Below are positions 18,058-28,193 of a DNA stretch of 64,000 nucleotides, one piece after another (the first letter of the stretch is position 1; each line of letters begins with the position of its first letter). The notes under the pieces were generated by a model, which did no database searches, had not been told where the DNA came from, and saw nothing but the letters and a program-made list of their open reading frames with translations. The position numbers and the translations under genes were made by a program. Source of the stretch: an uncultured Sulfurovum sp. (GTDB lineage Bacteria > Campylobacterota > Campylobacteria > Campylobacterales > Sulfurovaceae); the NCBI GenBank assembly GCA_902727855.1, contig CACVAS010000170.1, positions 1-64,000 on the forward strand, in the 5' to 3' direction.

Positions 18058-18858
18058 ATGTATCAAAACATTAAAACATTGATTGAGAGTGCGTATTTTC
18101 AAAATTTTATTATTGGGTTGATTATACTTAATGGTATCACTATGGGACTAGAGACGTCAAAAAATATTAGTCAGACGTATGGTGGACTTATAGAATTGTT
18201 TGATGTTTTTGTCATCACCGTTTTTACCATAGAGATACTTTTGAGAATATTTGTACATAGGGTTTCATTTTTTAAAGACAGTTGGAGTATATTTGACTTT
18301 ATTATTGTCGCGATCTCTTTAGTGCCAGCTGGTGCAGGGTTTGATATATTGAGGGTGTTAAGAGTATTGAGACTCTTCAGGCTTATTACTGTAGTACCAC
18401 AAATGCGCAAGATTGTGTCAGCTTTACTTGGTGTGATACCTGGGATGCTCTCAATTGCTGCTTTAATGGGACTGTTCTTTTATGTGTTTTCTATTATGGC
18501 GGTCAATCTTTATGGAGAGGCTTTCCCTCAGTGGTTTGGCACTTTGGGTGAGTCCTTTTACACGCTCTTTCAAGTGATGACTTTAGAGTCATGGTCTATG
18601 GGGATTGTGCGTCCTATTATGGAAGCTTATCCTAATGCTTGGGCATTTTTTATACCATTTGTTTTTATTGCTACTTTTGTGATGATAAACCTCATTGTTG
18701 CTATTGTTGTAGATGCAATGGCAGCCATCAACAAAGAGGAAGAAGAGAAAATTATGGAACAAGCAAGACTCAATGAGGTACAGTTAGAAAGAGAAATAGC
18801 ATCTTTAAGAAGTGATGTCAAAGAGTTAAAAGAGATACTGCTTAGCCAGCGTAATTAA
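18058..18858 (+). CDS. Bacterial voltage-gated sodium channel (NaChBac/NavAb-like)
   Basis: Six TM segments, S4 [20 protein letters not shown], selectivity filter [17 protein letters not shown]-terminal coiled coil. Confidence 0.92.
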   Translation: MYQNIKTLIESAYFQNFIIGLIILNGITMGLETSKNISQTYGGLIELFDVFVITVFTIEILLRIFVHRVSFFKDSWSIFDFIIVAISLVPAGAGFDILRVLRVLRLFRLITVVPQMRKIVSALLGVIPGMLSIAALMGLFFYVFSIMAVNLYGEAFPQWFGTLGESFYTLFQVMTLESWSMGIVRPIMEAYPNAWAFFIPFVFIATFVMINLIVAIVVDAMAAINKEEEEKIMEQARLNEVQLEREIASLRSDVKELKEILLSQRN

Positions 18859-18906
18859 CAGATATAAGCTATAATCAATTAACGTAAGAACCTAAGGAAG
18901 AGACAG

Positions 18907-20163
18907 ATGAACAAAGAAGATTTTAACGAAGGTCTTTTAGGCTTTTTAGATGCATCACCCACACCCTTTCATGCGACATACAATATGTCTATGATGCTTG
19001 AAAATGCAGGGTTTATTTGCCTTGATGAAACCAATACATGGAAGTTGGAAGAGGGTAAGAAGTACTATGTGACACGTAATGACTCATCGGTTATAGCTTT
19101 TACCTACCCTAAAACTTCCAACTACACGATGATAGGGTGTCATACTGACTCACCGAACTTAAAACTCAAACCAAACCCTGTGATAAAAGAACATGGTGTT
19201 GTGAAGTTTGGTGTGGAACCTTATGGAGGAGTACTTTTAAACCCGTGGTTTGATAGAGACCTGTCACTAGCTGGGAAAGTCTCTTACCTCAATGCAAAAG
19301 ATGAGATAAAAGAGACGCTCATAGATGTACGTAAACCTATAGCAATCATCCCTTCACTGGCTATTCATTTAGACAGTAAAGCAAATGAAGAGAGAAGTGT
19401 GAATAAACAAACAGATATTTCACCAATATTGACCAGCAATGAAGACTTTGAATTTGAAGCGTTTTTACGTTGGCAGTTAGAACAAAATGAGATAAGAGAT
19501 GTAAAAGAGATTTATGCATCTGAGTTAAGTCTGTATACTACACAAAAAGCTTCTTTTGTAGGGCTTAGAGATGACTTTATAGCCTCTGCTAGACTTGACA
19601 ATCTTTTGTCTTGCTATGTAGGGTTACTTGCTATATGTTCTGTAGATGGAGACACACCTATGCTTTTAGTGGCAAGTGATCATGAAGAGGTAGGAAGTGC
19701 TTCTAGTTCAGGGGCGGCTGGAAGTTTCCTGGAAAACACACTTAAACGTATGTATCCAGATTATGATGATTATATGAAGATGATACGTACTTCCATGATG
19801 ATAAGTGCAGACAATGCCCATGCAGTGCACCCAAACTATGCAGATAAACATGATAAAAATCATAGTCCCTACATAAACAAAGGTTCAGTCATTAAAGTCA
19901 ATGCTAACCAGAGATATGCTTCTAATACAACCAGTATTTCACGTTTTATGAATGTGGCAAAAAGTCTAGGAGAGCCTTACCAACAGTTTGTGACACGTTC
20001 AGACATGGGTTGTGGTTCTACCATCGGACCTATTACTGCTACAAGACTAGGTTTGGAAACGCTTGATGTTGGGTTACCCACTTATGCGATGCACTCCATA
20101 CGAGAATTGGCAGGCACAGAGGATGCCTATAGTTTGTATAAAATTTTTATTGGCTGGAAATAG
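18907..20163 (+). CDS. M18-family aminopeptidase
   Basis: IGCHTDSPNLKLKPNP, ASDHEEVGSASSSGAAG, RSDMGCGSTIGPITA. Confidence 0.93.
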   Translation: MNKEDFNEGLLGFLDASPTPFHATYNMSMMLENAGFICLDETNTWKLEEGKKYYVTRNDSSVIAFTYPKTSNYTMIGCHTDSPNLKLKPNPVIKEHGVVKFGVEPYGGVLLNPWFDRDLSLAGKVSYLNAKDEIKETLIDVRKPIAIIPSLAIHLDSKANEERSVNKQTDISPILTSNEDFEFEAFLRWQLEQNEIRDVKEIYASELSLYTTQKASFVGLRDDFIASARLDNLLSCYVGLLAICSVDGDTPMLLVASDHEEVGSASSSGAAGSFLENTLKRMYPDYDDYMKMIRTSMMISADNAHAVHPNYADKHDKNHSPYINKGSVIKVNANQRYASNTTSISRFMNVAKSLGEPYQQFVTRSDMGCGSTIGPITATRLGLETLDVGLPTYAMHSIRELAGTEDAYSLYKIFIGWK

Positions 20164-20223
20164 GTTATAATGACGTATTAATAATAGGGGTACTTTTAAT
20201 AAAGTGCCCATAAGGCTTAACTT

Positions 20224-21162
20224 ATGTCAAATCAGAGTTCTAACTATCCCTCACTTTTAGCGCAATTTCGTTCATTTTGTTACCAAAACAAAGCCACTGA
20301 CTTTGAAAAAGCAATAGAGTATTTTTCTGTGTTTGGTGGTATGGGGTGGGATGTTGATATGTCTGTGCCACTTGAAAAACATATAGAGAAGAAAGTACTT
20401 AAAAACTACCGTTACATACATGGTGACCTTACTAAAGTTACACACTCTAAACCAATATATCATGCGATGCTGACAGCCATAGCTACAGGGGATAGACGAG
20501 AGTACTCTGCGTTTAAAAAAGTTAATGTAGGACGAGAAGAGGGTGAAGAGGTCATAGACTTTTTAGTCAAAGATGGTTTTTTAGTTTTTGATAAGTCTGT
20601 AGAGAAACCTGTAGATGAGAAAGATGGTATTTCAGACAAACTTCTTTTTATTACACCATTTATGCGTTTTTGGTTTGCTATGATTTCACCAACCTATAAG
20701 AGCATTAAAGAGGGTGACTATGTGGAGTTTAACAAACGTTGGGAAGGGATGAAACACGAATTTTCAACATTGATATATAGACAATTGGTATTGGAGTTGG
20801 TACGTTTTAGTTTTGAAGAAGAGTTTGAGGGTGACCCCATAATAAGCATTGGTGCTTACTACGATAAAAATGTAGAGATAGACATACTAGCAAAACGTAA
20901 CTCTGGAGCTATGCTTGCTGGTACATGTAAGCTGAGTAAGCAAAAAGCAAAAAAATCTGAACTTAGTAAACTAAAAGAGATGGCTAGTAAAGCAGAGCTA
21001 GAGGTAGAACAATTTGTGCTTTTTTCTAAAAACAAGTTTTCTACCGAACTTAAAAATGAAAAGGGTAAGGGGTTAAGACTATTTTCCCTACGAAACCTTT
21101 CTAAACTGATGGATAACCTCAGTGAAGATGATTTATTGGAATATACTAACAAAAAATATTAG
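20224..21162 (+). CDS. DUF234-domain protein lacking the usual ATPase half
   Basis: FITPFMRFWFAMISP...DVEFNKRWEGMKHEFSTLIYRQLVLELVR...VEIDILAK; no P-loop present. Confidence 0.65.
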   Translation: MSNQSSNYPSLLAQFRSFCYQNKATDFEKAIEYFSVFGGMGWDVDMSVPLEKHIEKKVLKNYRYIHGDLTKVTHSKPIYHAMLTAIATGDRREYSAFKKVNVGREEGEEVIDFLVKDGFLVFDKSVEKPVDEKDGISDKLLFITPFMRFWFAMISPTYKSIKEGDYVEFNKRWEGMKHEFSTLIYRQLVLELVRFSFEEEFEGDPIISIGAYYDKNVEIDILAKRNSGAMLAGTCKLSKQKAKKSELSKLKEMASKAELEVEQFVLFSKNKFSTELKNEKGKGLRLFSLRNLSKLMDNLSEDDLLEYTNKKY

Positions 21163-21223
21163 AAGTGACATTCATGTTATAATAACAGTCATTAAATTTT
21201 AAGAGCGCCTCTAAAGGATATCA

Positions 21224-22165
21224 ATGAAACATTATTGGATCATTATTTTATTGTGTATCACTCTTAGCAGCTTAAAGGCTGAAAACAATACTACATTAGA
21301 GAAGATGACACTTTATACACCAGAGTTAGAAAAAAAACATCAAAGTACTTATGATAGATTTAAAAAGTTTTTTTCTAAATATGATAATACACTGATGGAA
21401 GATTTAGCCATCTATGTTGTTGACATGTTTGTTCCCGATGAGATGATAAGAAGTACTAAAGATGTATTTGATAATAGAAAAGATAAATCTTTTAAAGGCC
21501 ATGTAGAGCATGTACCTCAAGTATTGAGCAATGATGTATCTAATGTTTTTTTATCTACCTTTTACTATTATATGCAAGATATCTCAAAAATCACTGACAA
21601 GGTGTGGAGTAATCAGGTATGTACACCGAGTTCATTTCAATATAAAATTTCCCTTGAACCAAAAGAACCTCTACTTACATTGAAAATTGACGATGAACAT
21701 GCAAGAGGGGTCACAGAAAATGGGATTGTTCTTCCTGTTAACGAGAATTTTCCACATGCTTTTTACCCTTATGCAGCAGAACCAAATGGCTGTAGTGCAG
21801 AGGGTTTTCAAGATCTCTATGATCAATCGAACCTTGTGTCTGATGATGATGAATGGTTAAGTGAAGCATGTAATGAGCATGATAGATGTTACTTCACATT
21901 AGGAAAAACGTCGCAAGAGTGTAATTCAGAGTTTATTGTAAATACGATAGATGCTTGTACGCAAATAAGCAGTATTCATACCATTGTATCTATGGGTACA
22001 AAGAATGCTTTCTGTAATGTAAAAGCTTTAAGTATAGCAACAGGTGCAAATTCTTGTGCTGAAGAATATTTTTCTCACTCTCAAAGAGAACAAAAAGCCT
22101 ATATGCAATGGGTGAGAAAATATGAGCATACCTATAGAAATGCTATAATGAAGGATAGAAACTAA
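21224..22165 (+). CDS. Secreted phospholipase A2-like protein
   Basis: Signal peptide; NGCSAEGFQDLYDQ...LSEACNEHDRCYFTLGKTSQECNSEF carries the PLA2 CxxHDxCY motif. Confidence 0.7.
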   Translation: MKHYWIIILLCITLSSLKAENNTTLEKMTLYTPELEKKHQSTYDRFKKFFSKYDNTLMEDLAIYVVDMFVPDEMIRSTKDVFDNRKDKSFKGHVEHVPQVLSNDVSNVFLSTFYYYMQDISKITDKVWSNQVCTPSSFQYKISLEPKEPLLTLKIDDEHARGVTENGIVLPVNENFPHAFYPYAAEPNGCSAEGFQDLYDQSNLVSDDDEWLSEACNEHDRCYFTLGKTSQECNSEFIVNTIDACTQISSIHTIVSMGTKNAFCNVKALSIATGANSCAEEYFSHSQREQKAYMQWVRKYEHTYRNAIMKDRN

Positions 22166-22179
22166 ATAAGGAGTATGAA

Positions 22180-22425
22180 ATGGAATCATTATTAGTTTTA
22201 GAATCATTTTTTGGTTGGTGTGCGGTTATTAATGTTGGGTTATTACTTTTAACACTATTCATTATTGTTGTGTTTAGAGATGCTATATCGCATTTGCATG
22301 CCCAAATTTTTAAAATACCTAAAGAGGAAGTGGTACGTGCTTATTATCACTATATTGCACTCTATAAAATCATCGTTATTGTATTTAATGTTGTGCCTTA
22401 TTTTGTATTGAAATATTTTATATAA
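22180..22425 (+). CDS. Small two-TM membrane protein (DUF6868-like)
   Basis: FFGWCAVINVGLLLLTLF...YHYIALYKIIVIVFNVVPYFVLKY. Confidence 0.6.
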   Translation: MESLLVLESFFGWCAVINVGLLLLTLFIIVVFRDAISHLHAQIFKIPKEEVVRAYYHYIALYKIIVIVFNVVPYFVLKYFI

Positions 22426-22441
22426 TAATGTAAAGGAGTTA

Positions 22442-23047
22442 ATGATGAGTGAGCGTATTGAAACACTATTGAACGAACTAGAGAGTATTAAGATGAAGCT
22501 CAAAGAGGAAATAGAGGAGCAAGAGCGCCATATCTCTTATGAAGTTCATAATGGTTGTGTAAAGTTTCAGAATGATGTGATTGAAAAACAAAAGAAAAAT
22601 ATGAAACATCTGTTTTCTTGGTTCAAAGACATACCTCTATTACATCTTTTAAGTTCACCTCTTGTGTATGCTATGGTCATACCAGCACTCTTTTTAGATT
22701 TGATGTTGTATATCTATCAGAAAGTCGTGTTTGCTATCTATAAATTTAAGCCAATTAAACGAAGTGACTATATTGTATTTGATCGTCAATACCTTGCTTA
22801 TCTTAACCCTATAGAAAAAATAAATTGTTTGTATTGCTCATATTTTAATGGATTAATGCAGTATGCTTCAGCTATAGCTGGAAGATCAGAGCTATATTTT
22901 TGTCCTATTAAGCATGCAAAAAAAATGGCTTATGCACATAAACATTATTATGAATTTTTTGCCTATGGTGATGAGGTAGATTATCAGGAGAGATTAGAAA
23001 CACTTAGAAAGCATTCAAAGGATAATGATGCTGATAAGAAGCGCTAA
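22442..23047 (+). CDS. Membrane protein with CxxC...C motif
   Basis: N-terminal coiled coil, TM region, NCLYCSYFNGL...YFCPIKHAKK. Confidence 0.55.
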   Translation: MMSERIETLLNELESIKMKLKEEIEEQERHISYEVHNGCVKFQNDVIEKQKKNMKHLFSWFKDIPLLHLLSSPLVYAMVIPALFLDLMLYIYQKVVFAIYKFKPIKRSDYIVFDRQYLAYLNPIEKINCLYCSYFNGLMQYASAIAGRSELYFCPIKHAKKMAYAHKHYYEFFAYGDEVDYQERLETLRKHSKDNDADKKR

Positions 23048-23330
23048 GGTACAGTTTTTATTTTGGGTTTCGTTCTTTTCTATCATAATTTATTTATTTA
23101 TCATAACTATAGGTATGCAGACTTTTGTGTACTCTGATGAAAAGCCTATAGATATACCAGAAAATACGATACTTCTTCTTTTTTTTATGTATGGATTACT
23201 AGGAGTGTTATTACTCGCAGGTACCATTATCTCAACAATGATTAACAATAGACACTATATGAGGTTCTTTTCTATTGCAATGATGGTAGGACTAGCCACA
23301 TTGCTTTTGACTAAGGGAGTGTTTGGTTAA
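23025..23330 (+). CDS. Small three-TM membrane protein
   Basis: Hydrophobic profile; overlaps the upstream gene. Confidence 0.5.
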   Translation: MMLIRSAKVQFLFWVSFFSIIIYLFIITIGMQTFVYSDEKPIDIPENTILLLFFMYGLLGVLLLAGTIISTMINNRHYMRFFSIAMMVGLATLLLTKGVFG

Positions 23331-23389
23331 CGTATTTTTAACACTAATCTATTACACTACATTAAAATTTTTATAAGAAAGAAGAATAA

Positions 23390-24250
23390 ATGAAAGTAGT
23401 ATATATAGGTATTAGTATCATACTCATGATGAGTCACGTCAGTGCAGAAATGGAAGAGCATCATGATCATGTAGGATTTACCAAAATAGAACTAAATTAT
23501 GAAAATTTAAATTTTAAAAACTCAAAAAAGAAATATGATGCAAAACGCCATGGTGTGAAATTAGATTTTCAAAATGATAAACAACATATGCAAGTCTATG
23601 TAGAACATACAGATACCAATACAAAACCTATTGTACCTAAAGATCTATTGGTTAATAAATATAGTTTTAAATATGAGTATGTTCTAGATAAAAAAAATAT
23701 CTTCATGTTGTCCTACATACGAATCTCTGATAATATTATGGATGAAGTAAATGATGGAGATATTTATGGGTTTGGGTATAAATATAAGGTATTAGACTTA
23801 AAACAGTATATAAGTAATTATAATCATTTTAAAGTGTATCAAAGTGATATAAAATTAGGTATGAAAAAAAGATTTTATGATTTTAATATGATGGGGGCTG
23901 TTGTAGGTAAATATATACATCTACATCATAAAAATAGTAACCCATTTTCACGAAAAGCAAAGAGTGATTATTTTACATTAGGATTAAAATCACATATTGA
24001 TTATGGGAAATGGCACTTAAGTATGGGTACTTACATAGGAGAACGTGCTTTTTCAGTGATGAATCAAGGTATGAAAGTACAACATCATGCTATGGAATTT
24101 GATAAAAGTATGATGTTTGGAATAAGCAGAGATTTTGATAAATTTCTTCTGCAAGCTCGTTATGTTAAACACTACGCTATAGAGATACCACTAGAAAATA
24201 AAAATGTAGAACTGGATGTGTTTTCTATATTGTTACATTATACATTTTAA
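23390..24250 (+). CDS. Exported beta-barrel-like protein
   Basis: Signal peptide, His-rich start EEHHDHVG, alternating beta pattern, terminal ...LLHYTF. Confidence 0.55.
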   Translation: MKVVYIGISIILMMSHVSAEMEEHHDHVGFTKIELNYENLNFKNSKKKYDAKRHGVKLDFQNDKQHMQVYVEHTDTNTKPIVPKDLLVNKYSFKYEYVLDKKNIFMLSYIRISDNIMDEVNDGDIYGFGYKYKVLDLKQYISNYNHFKVYQSDIKLGMKKRFYDFNMMGAVVGKYIHLHHKNSNPFSRKAKSDYFTLGLKSHIDYGKWHLSMGTYIGERAFSVMNQGMKVQHHAMEFDKSMMFGISRDFDKFLLQARYVKHYAIEIPLENKNVELDVFSILLHYTF

Positions 24251-24325
24251 GAAAATATTTTAGATGATTTCAACTAAATTAAAAAATAGAAATATTAGAT
24301 ACAATGTCGCCCATAACTAGGAGTT

Positions 24326-25336
24326 TTGATGCGATTAATTTTTATTTTTTTATTTTTTATGGTCTTTATTGATGCTAAAGATTATACACAACACAGTCGT
24401 GTACAAGCATTTATTGAAAATATATCTCAAGAATATAAGATTGATAAGGGATATTTACAGAAACTCTTTTCAAATGTAAAAGTTTATAAAACACCTTTGA
24501 AAATATATGCTTTAAAATCTAAAAATAATACAACTAAAGTAAAAAGCGCTAAAAAGAAAAAGCGTACTTTTCGACATGGTAGTTGGGACAGATATAGTAG
24601 ATTAAAAATTAATCCTTCACGTGTAAAACAAGGTGTTCAGTTTATACAAAAACATCAAAAAACGTTTAACGATGTAGAAAAAACATATGGTGTGCCTAAA
24701 GAGTATGTAGCTGCAATCATTGGTATTGAAACAGTTTATGGTGGTGATGTTGGAAGCTATTTGGTTTTTGATAATTTAGTCACTTTAGCATTTGAAAAGA
24801 ATAGAAGAAATGCTTTTTTTAAAAAAGAGTTAAAAAAGTTTTTACTACTTTCTCAAAAAGAAAAATTTAACCCTAGAAATGTAAAGGGCTCTTACGCTGG
24901 TGCAATAGGTTTAGGACAGTTTATGCCTAGTAATTATGAAGCGTATGGTGTAGATCAAAATAAAGATGGGCGAATTACGTTGCAAAAAGCAGAGGATGCT
25001 ATTGCCTCTGTTGCCAATTATATTAAAAAGAATGGCTGGCGCACAGGAGAATATGTTGCAACCAGAGTAAGTTACGAAGGCAAACGGTTTAGAAGATTAA
25101 AAACAGGCTATAGAACACTCTACAATCGTAAAAACTTGAAAGGTATCACGCCAAAAAAACCATGGGCTTATGATGGTAAAGTAAGACTCATAAAACTAGA
25201 TAAAAAAGAGTATGATGAACTTTGGTATGGCGCAAAAAACTTTTTTGTTATTACACGCTATAACCATAGTTCTTACTACGCTATGTCAGTGCATCAACTA
25301 GCACAAAAAATAAAAAAGAAGTTAGATGAAAATTAA
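24326..25336 (+). CDS. mltB: Lytic murein transglycosylase B family
   Basis: VPKEYVAAIIGIETVYG, GSYAGAIGLGQFMPSNYEAYGVDQNKDGRI. Confidence 0.9.
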   Translation: MMRLIFIFLFFMVFIDAKDYTQHSRVQAFIENISQEYKIDKGYLQKLFSNVKVYKTPLKIYALKSKNNTTKVKSAKKKKRTFRHGSWDRYSRLKINPSRVKQGVQFIQKHQKTFNDVEKTYGVPKEYVAAIIGIETVYGGDVGSYLVFDNLVTLAFEKNRRNAFFKKELKKFLLLSQKEKFNPRNVKGSYAGAIGLGQFMPSNYEAYGVDQNKDGRITLQKAEDAIASVANYIKKNGWRTGEYVATRVSYEGKRFRRLKTGYRTLYNRKNLKGITPKKPWAYDGKVRLIKLDKKEYDELWYGAKNFFVITRYNHSSYYAMSVHQLAQKIKKKLDEN

Positions 25337-25787
25337 CATTATCATCATAAATAAAAAGGGTAAAGATAACCTTTATGCTGGGCTTGTTGAACACTATAAA
25401 AAAATTGCTAAGCCATTTGCACAAGTCGAAGTGATAGAGGTTTTTAACAAAGATATCCATAAAGCGCATGATATTTCATCTGATTTTGCACAAAAATCAT
25501 ATACTACAGCTCTAGATAAGTATATGAAACAAGGTGTAAATATTGCGTTAGACCCATCATCTAAAGAGGTAGATAGTCATGACTTTGCAAATTTACTTAA
25601 GGATAGGACGCAAGTAAACTTCTTTATTGGCGGTGCATACGGCTTTGAGAGCAATTTTTTGCATAAATGTAATAATGCAATATCATTTGGTAAAATAACG
25701 CTTTCACATAAATTAGTGAAAGTAGTGTTATTAGAACAAGTCTTTAGGGGTTTGAGTATTAATAACAATCACCCATATCATAAGTAG
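25326..25787 (+). CDS. rlmH: 23S rRNA (pseudouridine1915-N3)-methyltransferase
   Basis: FFIGGAYGF...SFGKITLSHKLVKVVLLEQVFRGLSINNNHPYHK. Confidence 0.93.
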   Translation: MKINIIIINKKGKDNLYAGLVEHYKKIAKPFAQVEVIEVFNKDIHKAHDISSDFAQKSYTTALDKYMKQGVNIALDPSSKEVDSHDFANLLKDRTQVNFFIGGAYGFESNFLHKCNNAISFGKITLSHKLVKVVLLEQVFRGLSINNNHPYHK

Positions 25788-25798
25788 GAAGATAGATA

Positions 25799-26155
25799 AT
25801 GTTAACAGAAGTAGAATTAGAATCGTTTAAAGACAATTTATTAGATAGACGTGTGCAGATAGAAAAAAACCTTAGAGGAACATCACTTGAATTAGATGGG
25901 ATGAGAGATCTTGAACTCAATGATGAAGGTGATTATGCAGCTGCAGCTGCAGAAACAGTTGTAGATAGTGCGATATTAGTGCAACAACGTAAAGAATTAA
26001 ACGAGATTGAACTTGCTTTAGATAAAATAAAGCATGGTACATATGGTACATGTGAAATGTGTGAAGAGTTAATATCTAAAGCACGTTTAGAGGTAAAGAA
26101 TTTTGCCAGATACTGTATTACATGCCGTGAAATTAATGAAAAAGAGACAAAATAA
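25799..26155 (+). CDS. dksA: DksA/TraR zinc-finger regulator
   Basis: GTYGTCEMCEELISKARLEVKNFARYCITC. Confidence 0.9.
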   Translation: MLTEVELESFKDNLLDRRVQIEKNLRGTSLELDGMRDLELNDEGDYAAAAAETVVDSAILVQQRKELNEIELALDKIKHGTYGTCEMCEELISKARLEVKNFARYCITCREINEKETK

Positions 26156-26167
26156 GGAGTTATTTCT

Positions 26168-27208
26168 ATGAGAATGGGACTTTATACATTAGGTGCACTT
26201 AGTTTTATTTTAATAATAGGGGCATTTGTTTACACTTTGGAGTTAGGTGCGTACCGTCTTGAGGTATTAAATATTTCGTTACCTATAACGATTTGGGTAG
26301 TGCTTCCACTTATCTTTTTATACCTATTAACAGTTGGACATATGTTTTTTTATGGTGTAAGAAACTATTTTAAGATTAAAAAATGGGAAAAAGATACAGA
26401 TAACTTAGAGGATGCACTCTATTGGTCATTGGTTAATGAACCAAAAGCACAAAAATATGCAATGGCACCACTCAAAGATACGGCTATTCTTTTAAGTAAA
26501 GCATCATTAGATGTGTCAGACAACATTGAAACTCTACGTCCAAGACTTGCTAAAGTAGTGAATGTACTCCAAAAGATTAAAAAAGGTGAGTATGTTGACC
26601 TTAAAGAAGAAAAGTTAGCCAAAGTATTTAACGTAGGTAACCCTATATTAGTTCAAAATAGATTAAACCGTTTATCTTCAGATGATAAGTTTGTTGAAGA
26701 GGTGATGAAGTCAACAACCAGTTATTCTAGAAAAGTACAAGATCAAGCGTTAAAAATATTTGCAGAAAAAGAAGACTTCGAAAAAGCACGTAAATATATT
26801 AAGATATTTGATGTGAAAAACTTCTTAGTTCTTTTAAATAGAGTCAATAGTGAAAATGAATTAGGATTAACACAAGAAGTACTTACTAGTTTTGTACAAG
26901 GATTAAAATTATCATGTTCAGATTTTATTTCAGTCGCAAAAGTAACAAAAAAATATTTTAAACCTGATGAAAACTTAGGATTATTCTTAGCGTATCAAAA
27001 AGAAAATCCTAAAGCACAGAATGCATATTTATACCTCTTATTTGAATATGAATTAACTGAGCAAGTGGGTGCATATCTTGAAGAGCATGACGAAGATGAA
27101 TTTACTAAATTTAGAGCCTTTTATCAATTGAAATCTGAAGATAGTGGTTATAAATTCTCAGATATTATCGATGTCGATACTGTCTGTAAAGAGACCAGAT
27201 ACCTATAG
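26168..27208 (+). CDS. Conserved membrane-anchored protein, unknown
   Basis: Two N-terminal TM helices, long helical cytoplasmic part. Confidence 0.6.
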   Translation: MRMGLYTLGALSFILIIGAFVYTLELGAYRLEVLNISLPITIWVVLPLIFLYLLTVGHMFFYGVRNYFKIKKWEKDTDNLEDALYWSLVNEPKAQKYAMAPLKDTAILLSKASLDVSDNIETLRPRLAKVVNVLQKIKKGEYVDLKEEKLAKVFNVGNPILVQNRLNRLSSDDKFVEEVMKSTTSYSRKVQDQALKIFAEKEDFEKARKYIKIFDVKNFLVLLNRVNSENELGLTQEVLTSFVQGLKLSCSDFISVAKVTKKYFKPDENLGLFLAYQKENPKAQNAYLYLLFEYELTEQVGAYLEEHDEDEFTKFRAFYQLKSEDSGYKFSDIIDVDTVCKETRYL

Positions 27209-27215
27209 AAAGTTT

Positions 27216-28193
27216 ATGCCTACTTTAGCTGTACCTAACTTAGAAAAATCTACTCTGGATTTTTCTAAACCACTTTATGCGTTAGCCCCACTTGCGGGCT
27301 TTACTGACCTTCCTTTTCGTTCTGTTGTTAAAAAGTTTGGTGTTGACCTTACTGTCTCTGAAATGATATCTTCCAATGCACTTATTCATCATTCAAAAAA
27401 AACACATAAGATGCTTCAACGTGCTCCTATAGAAAACCCCTATGCCATACAAATCGCTGGGTCTGACTTAGAAGTCATTAGACGTGCTGTTGAAATGATA
27501 AATGAACTTGATGGTATTACGACGATTGACTTAAATTGTGGATGTCCTGCACCCAAAGTAGTCAATAATCTACAAGGTTCTTCTTTGCTAACAGATTTAC
27601 CTCAAATGGGAAAAGTTATTGAAACAATTAAAAAATACTCCAATAAAGAATATACTTCAGTGAAGTTTCGTTTGGGATTTAACGATAAAAACCATAAAGA
27701 AATTGCTAAAATATGTGAAGGGTCAGGCGCAGACTATATAGCCGTTCATGGGCGTACAAGAGCAGGTCGTTATAAAGCAGCAGTGGACTATGATGCCTTG
27801 GCAGAAGTGAAAAATACTGTCTCGATTCCTATGCTTGCAAATGGTGATATAGATACCCCGGAAAAAGCGCAATGGGTGTTAGAACATACTGGTGCCAATG
27901 GGGTGATGATAGGACGTGCAGCAGTAGGTAAGCCATGGATATTTAAACAAATAAAAGAGGCAATGGCTGAGCCAACACCTGAACTCATACGTGAAGTTGT
28001 CTTAGAGCACTTTGACCAAATGATAGCTCATTATGATAAGTATGGTGCTATTGTTTTTAGAAAAAATCTTCACTCTTATTCTAAGGCTGGCTATGCTGGT
28101 GCTTCTGCATTTAGAAATGAAGTAAATCGTATAGAAGATGCTTTAGAGATGAGAGAGGTTATTGATACCTTCTTTTCTCAACCTTTTATTTAA
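27216..28193 (+). CDS. dus: tRNA-dihydrouridine synthase
   Basis: LAPLAGFTDLPFRSVVKKFG, DLNCGCPAPKVV, VHGRTRAGRYKA, GANGVMIGRAAVGKPWIF. The start was moved to the ATG at 27216, after the upstream stop. Confidence 0.92.
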   Translation: MPTLAVPNLEKSTLDFSKPLYALAPLAGFTDLPFRSVVKKFGVDLTVSEMISSNALIHHSKKTHKMLQRAPIENPYAIQIAGSDLEVIRRAVEMINELDGITTIDLNCGCPAPKVVNNLQGSSLLTDLPQMGKVIETIKKYSNKEYTSVKFRLGFNDKNHKEIAKICEGSGADYIAVHGRTRAGRYKAAVDYDALAEVKNTVSIPMLANGDIDTPEKAQWVLEHTGANGVMIGRAAVGKPWIFKQIKEAMAEPTPELIREVVLEHFDQMIAHYDKYGAIVFRKNLHSYSKAGYAGASAFRNEVNRIEDALEMREVIDTFFSQPFI

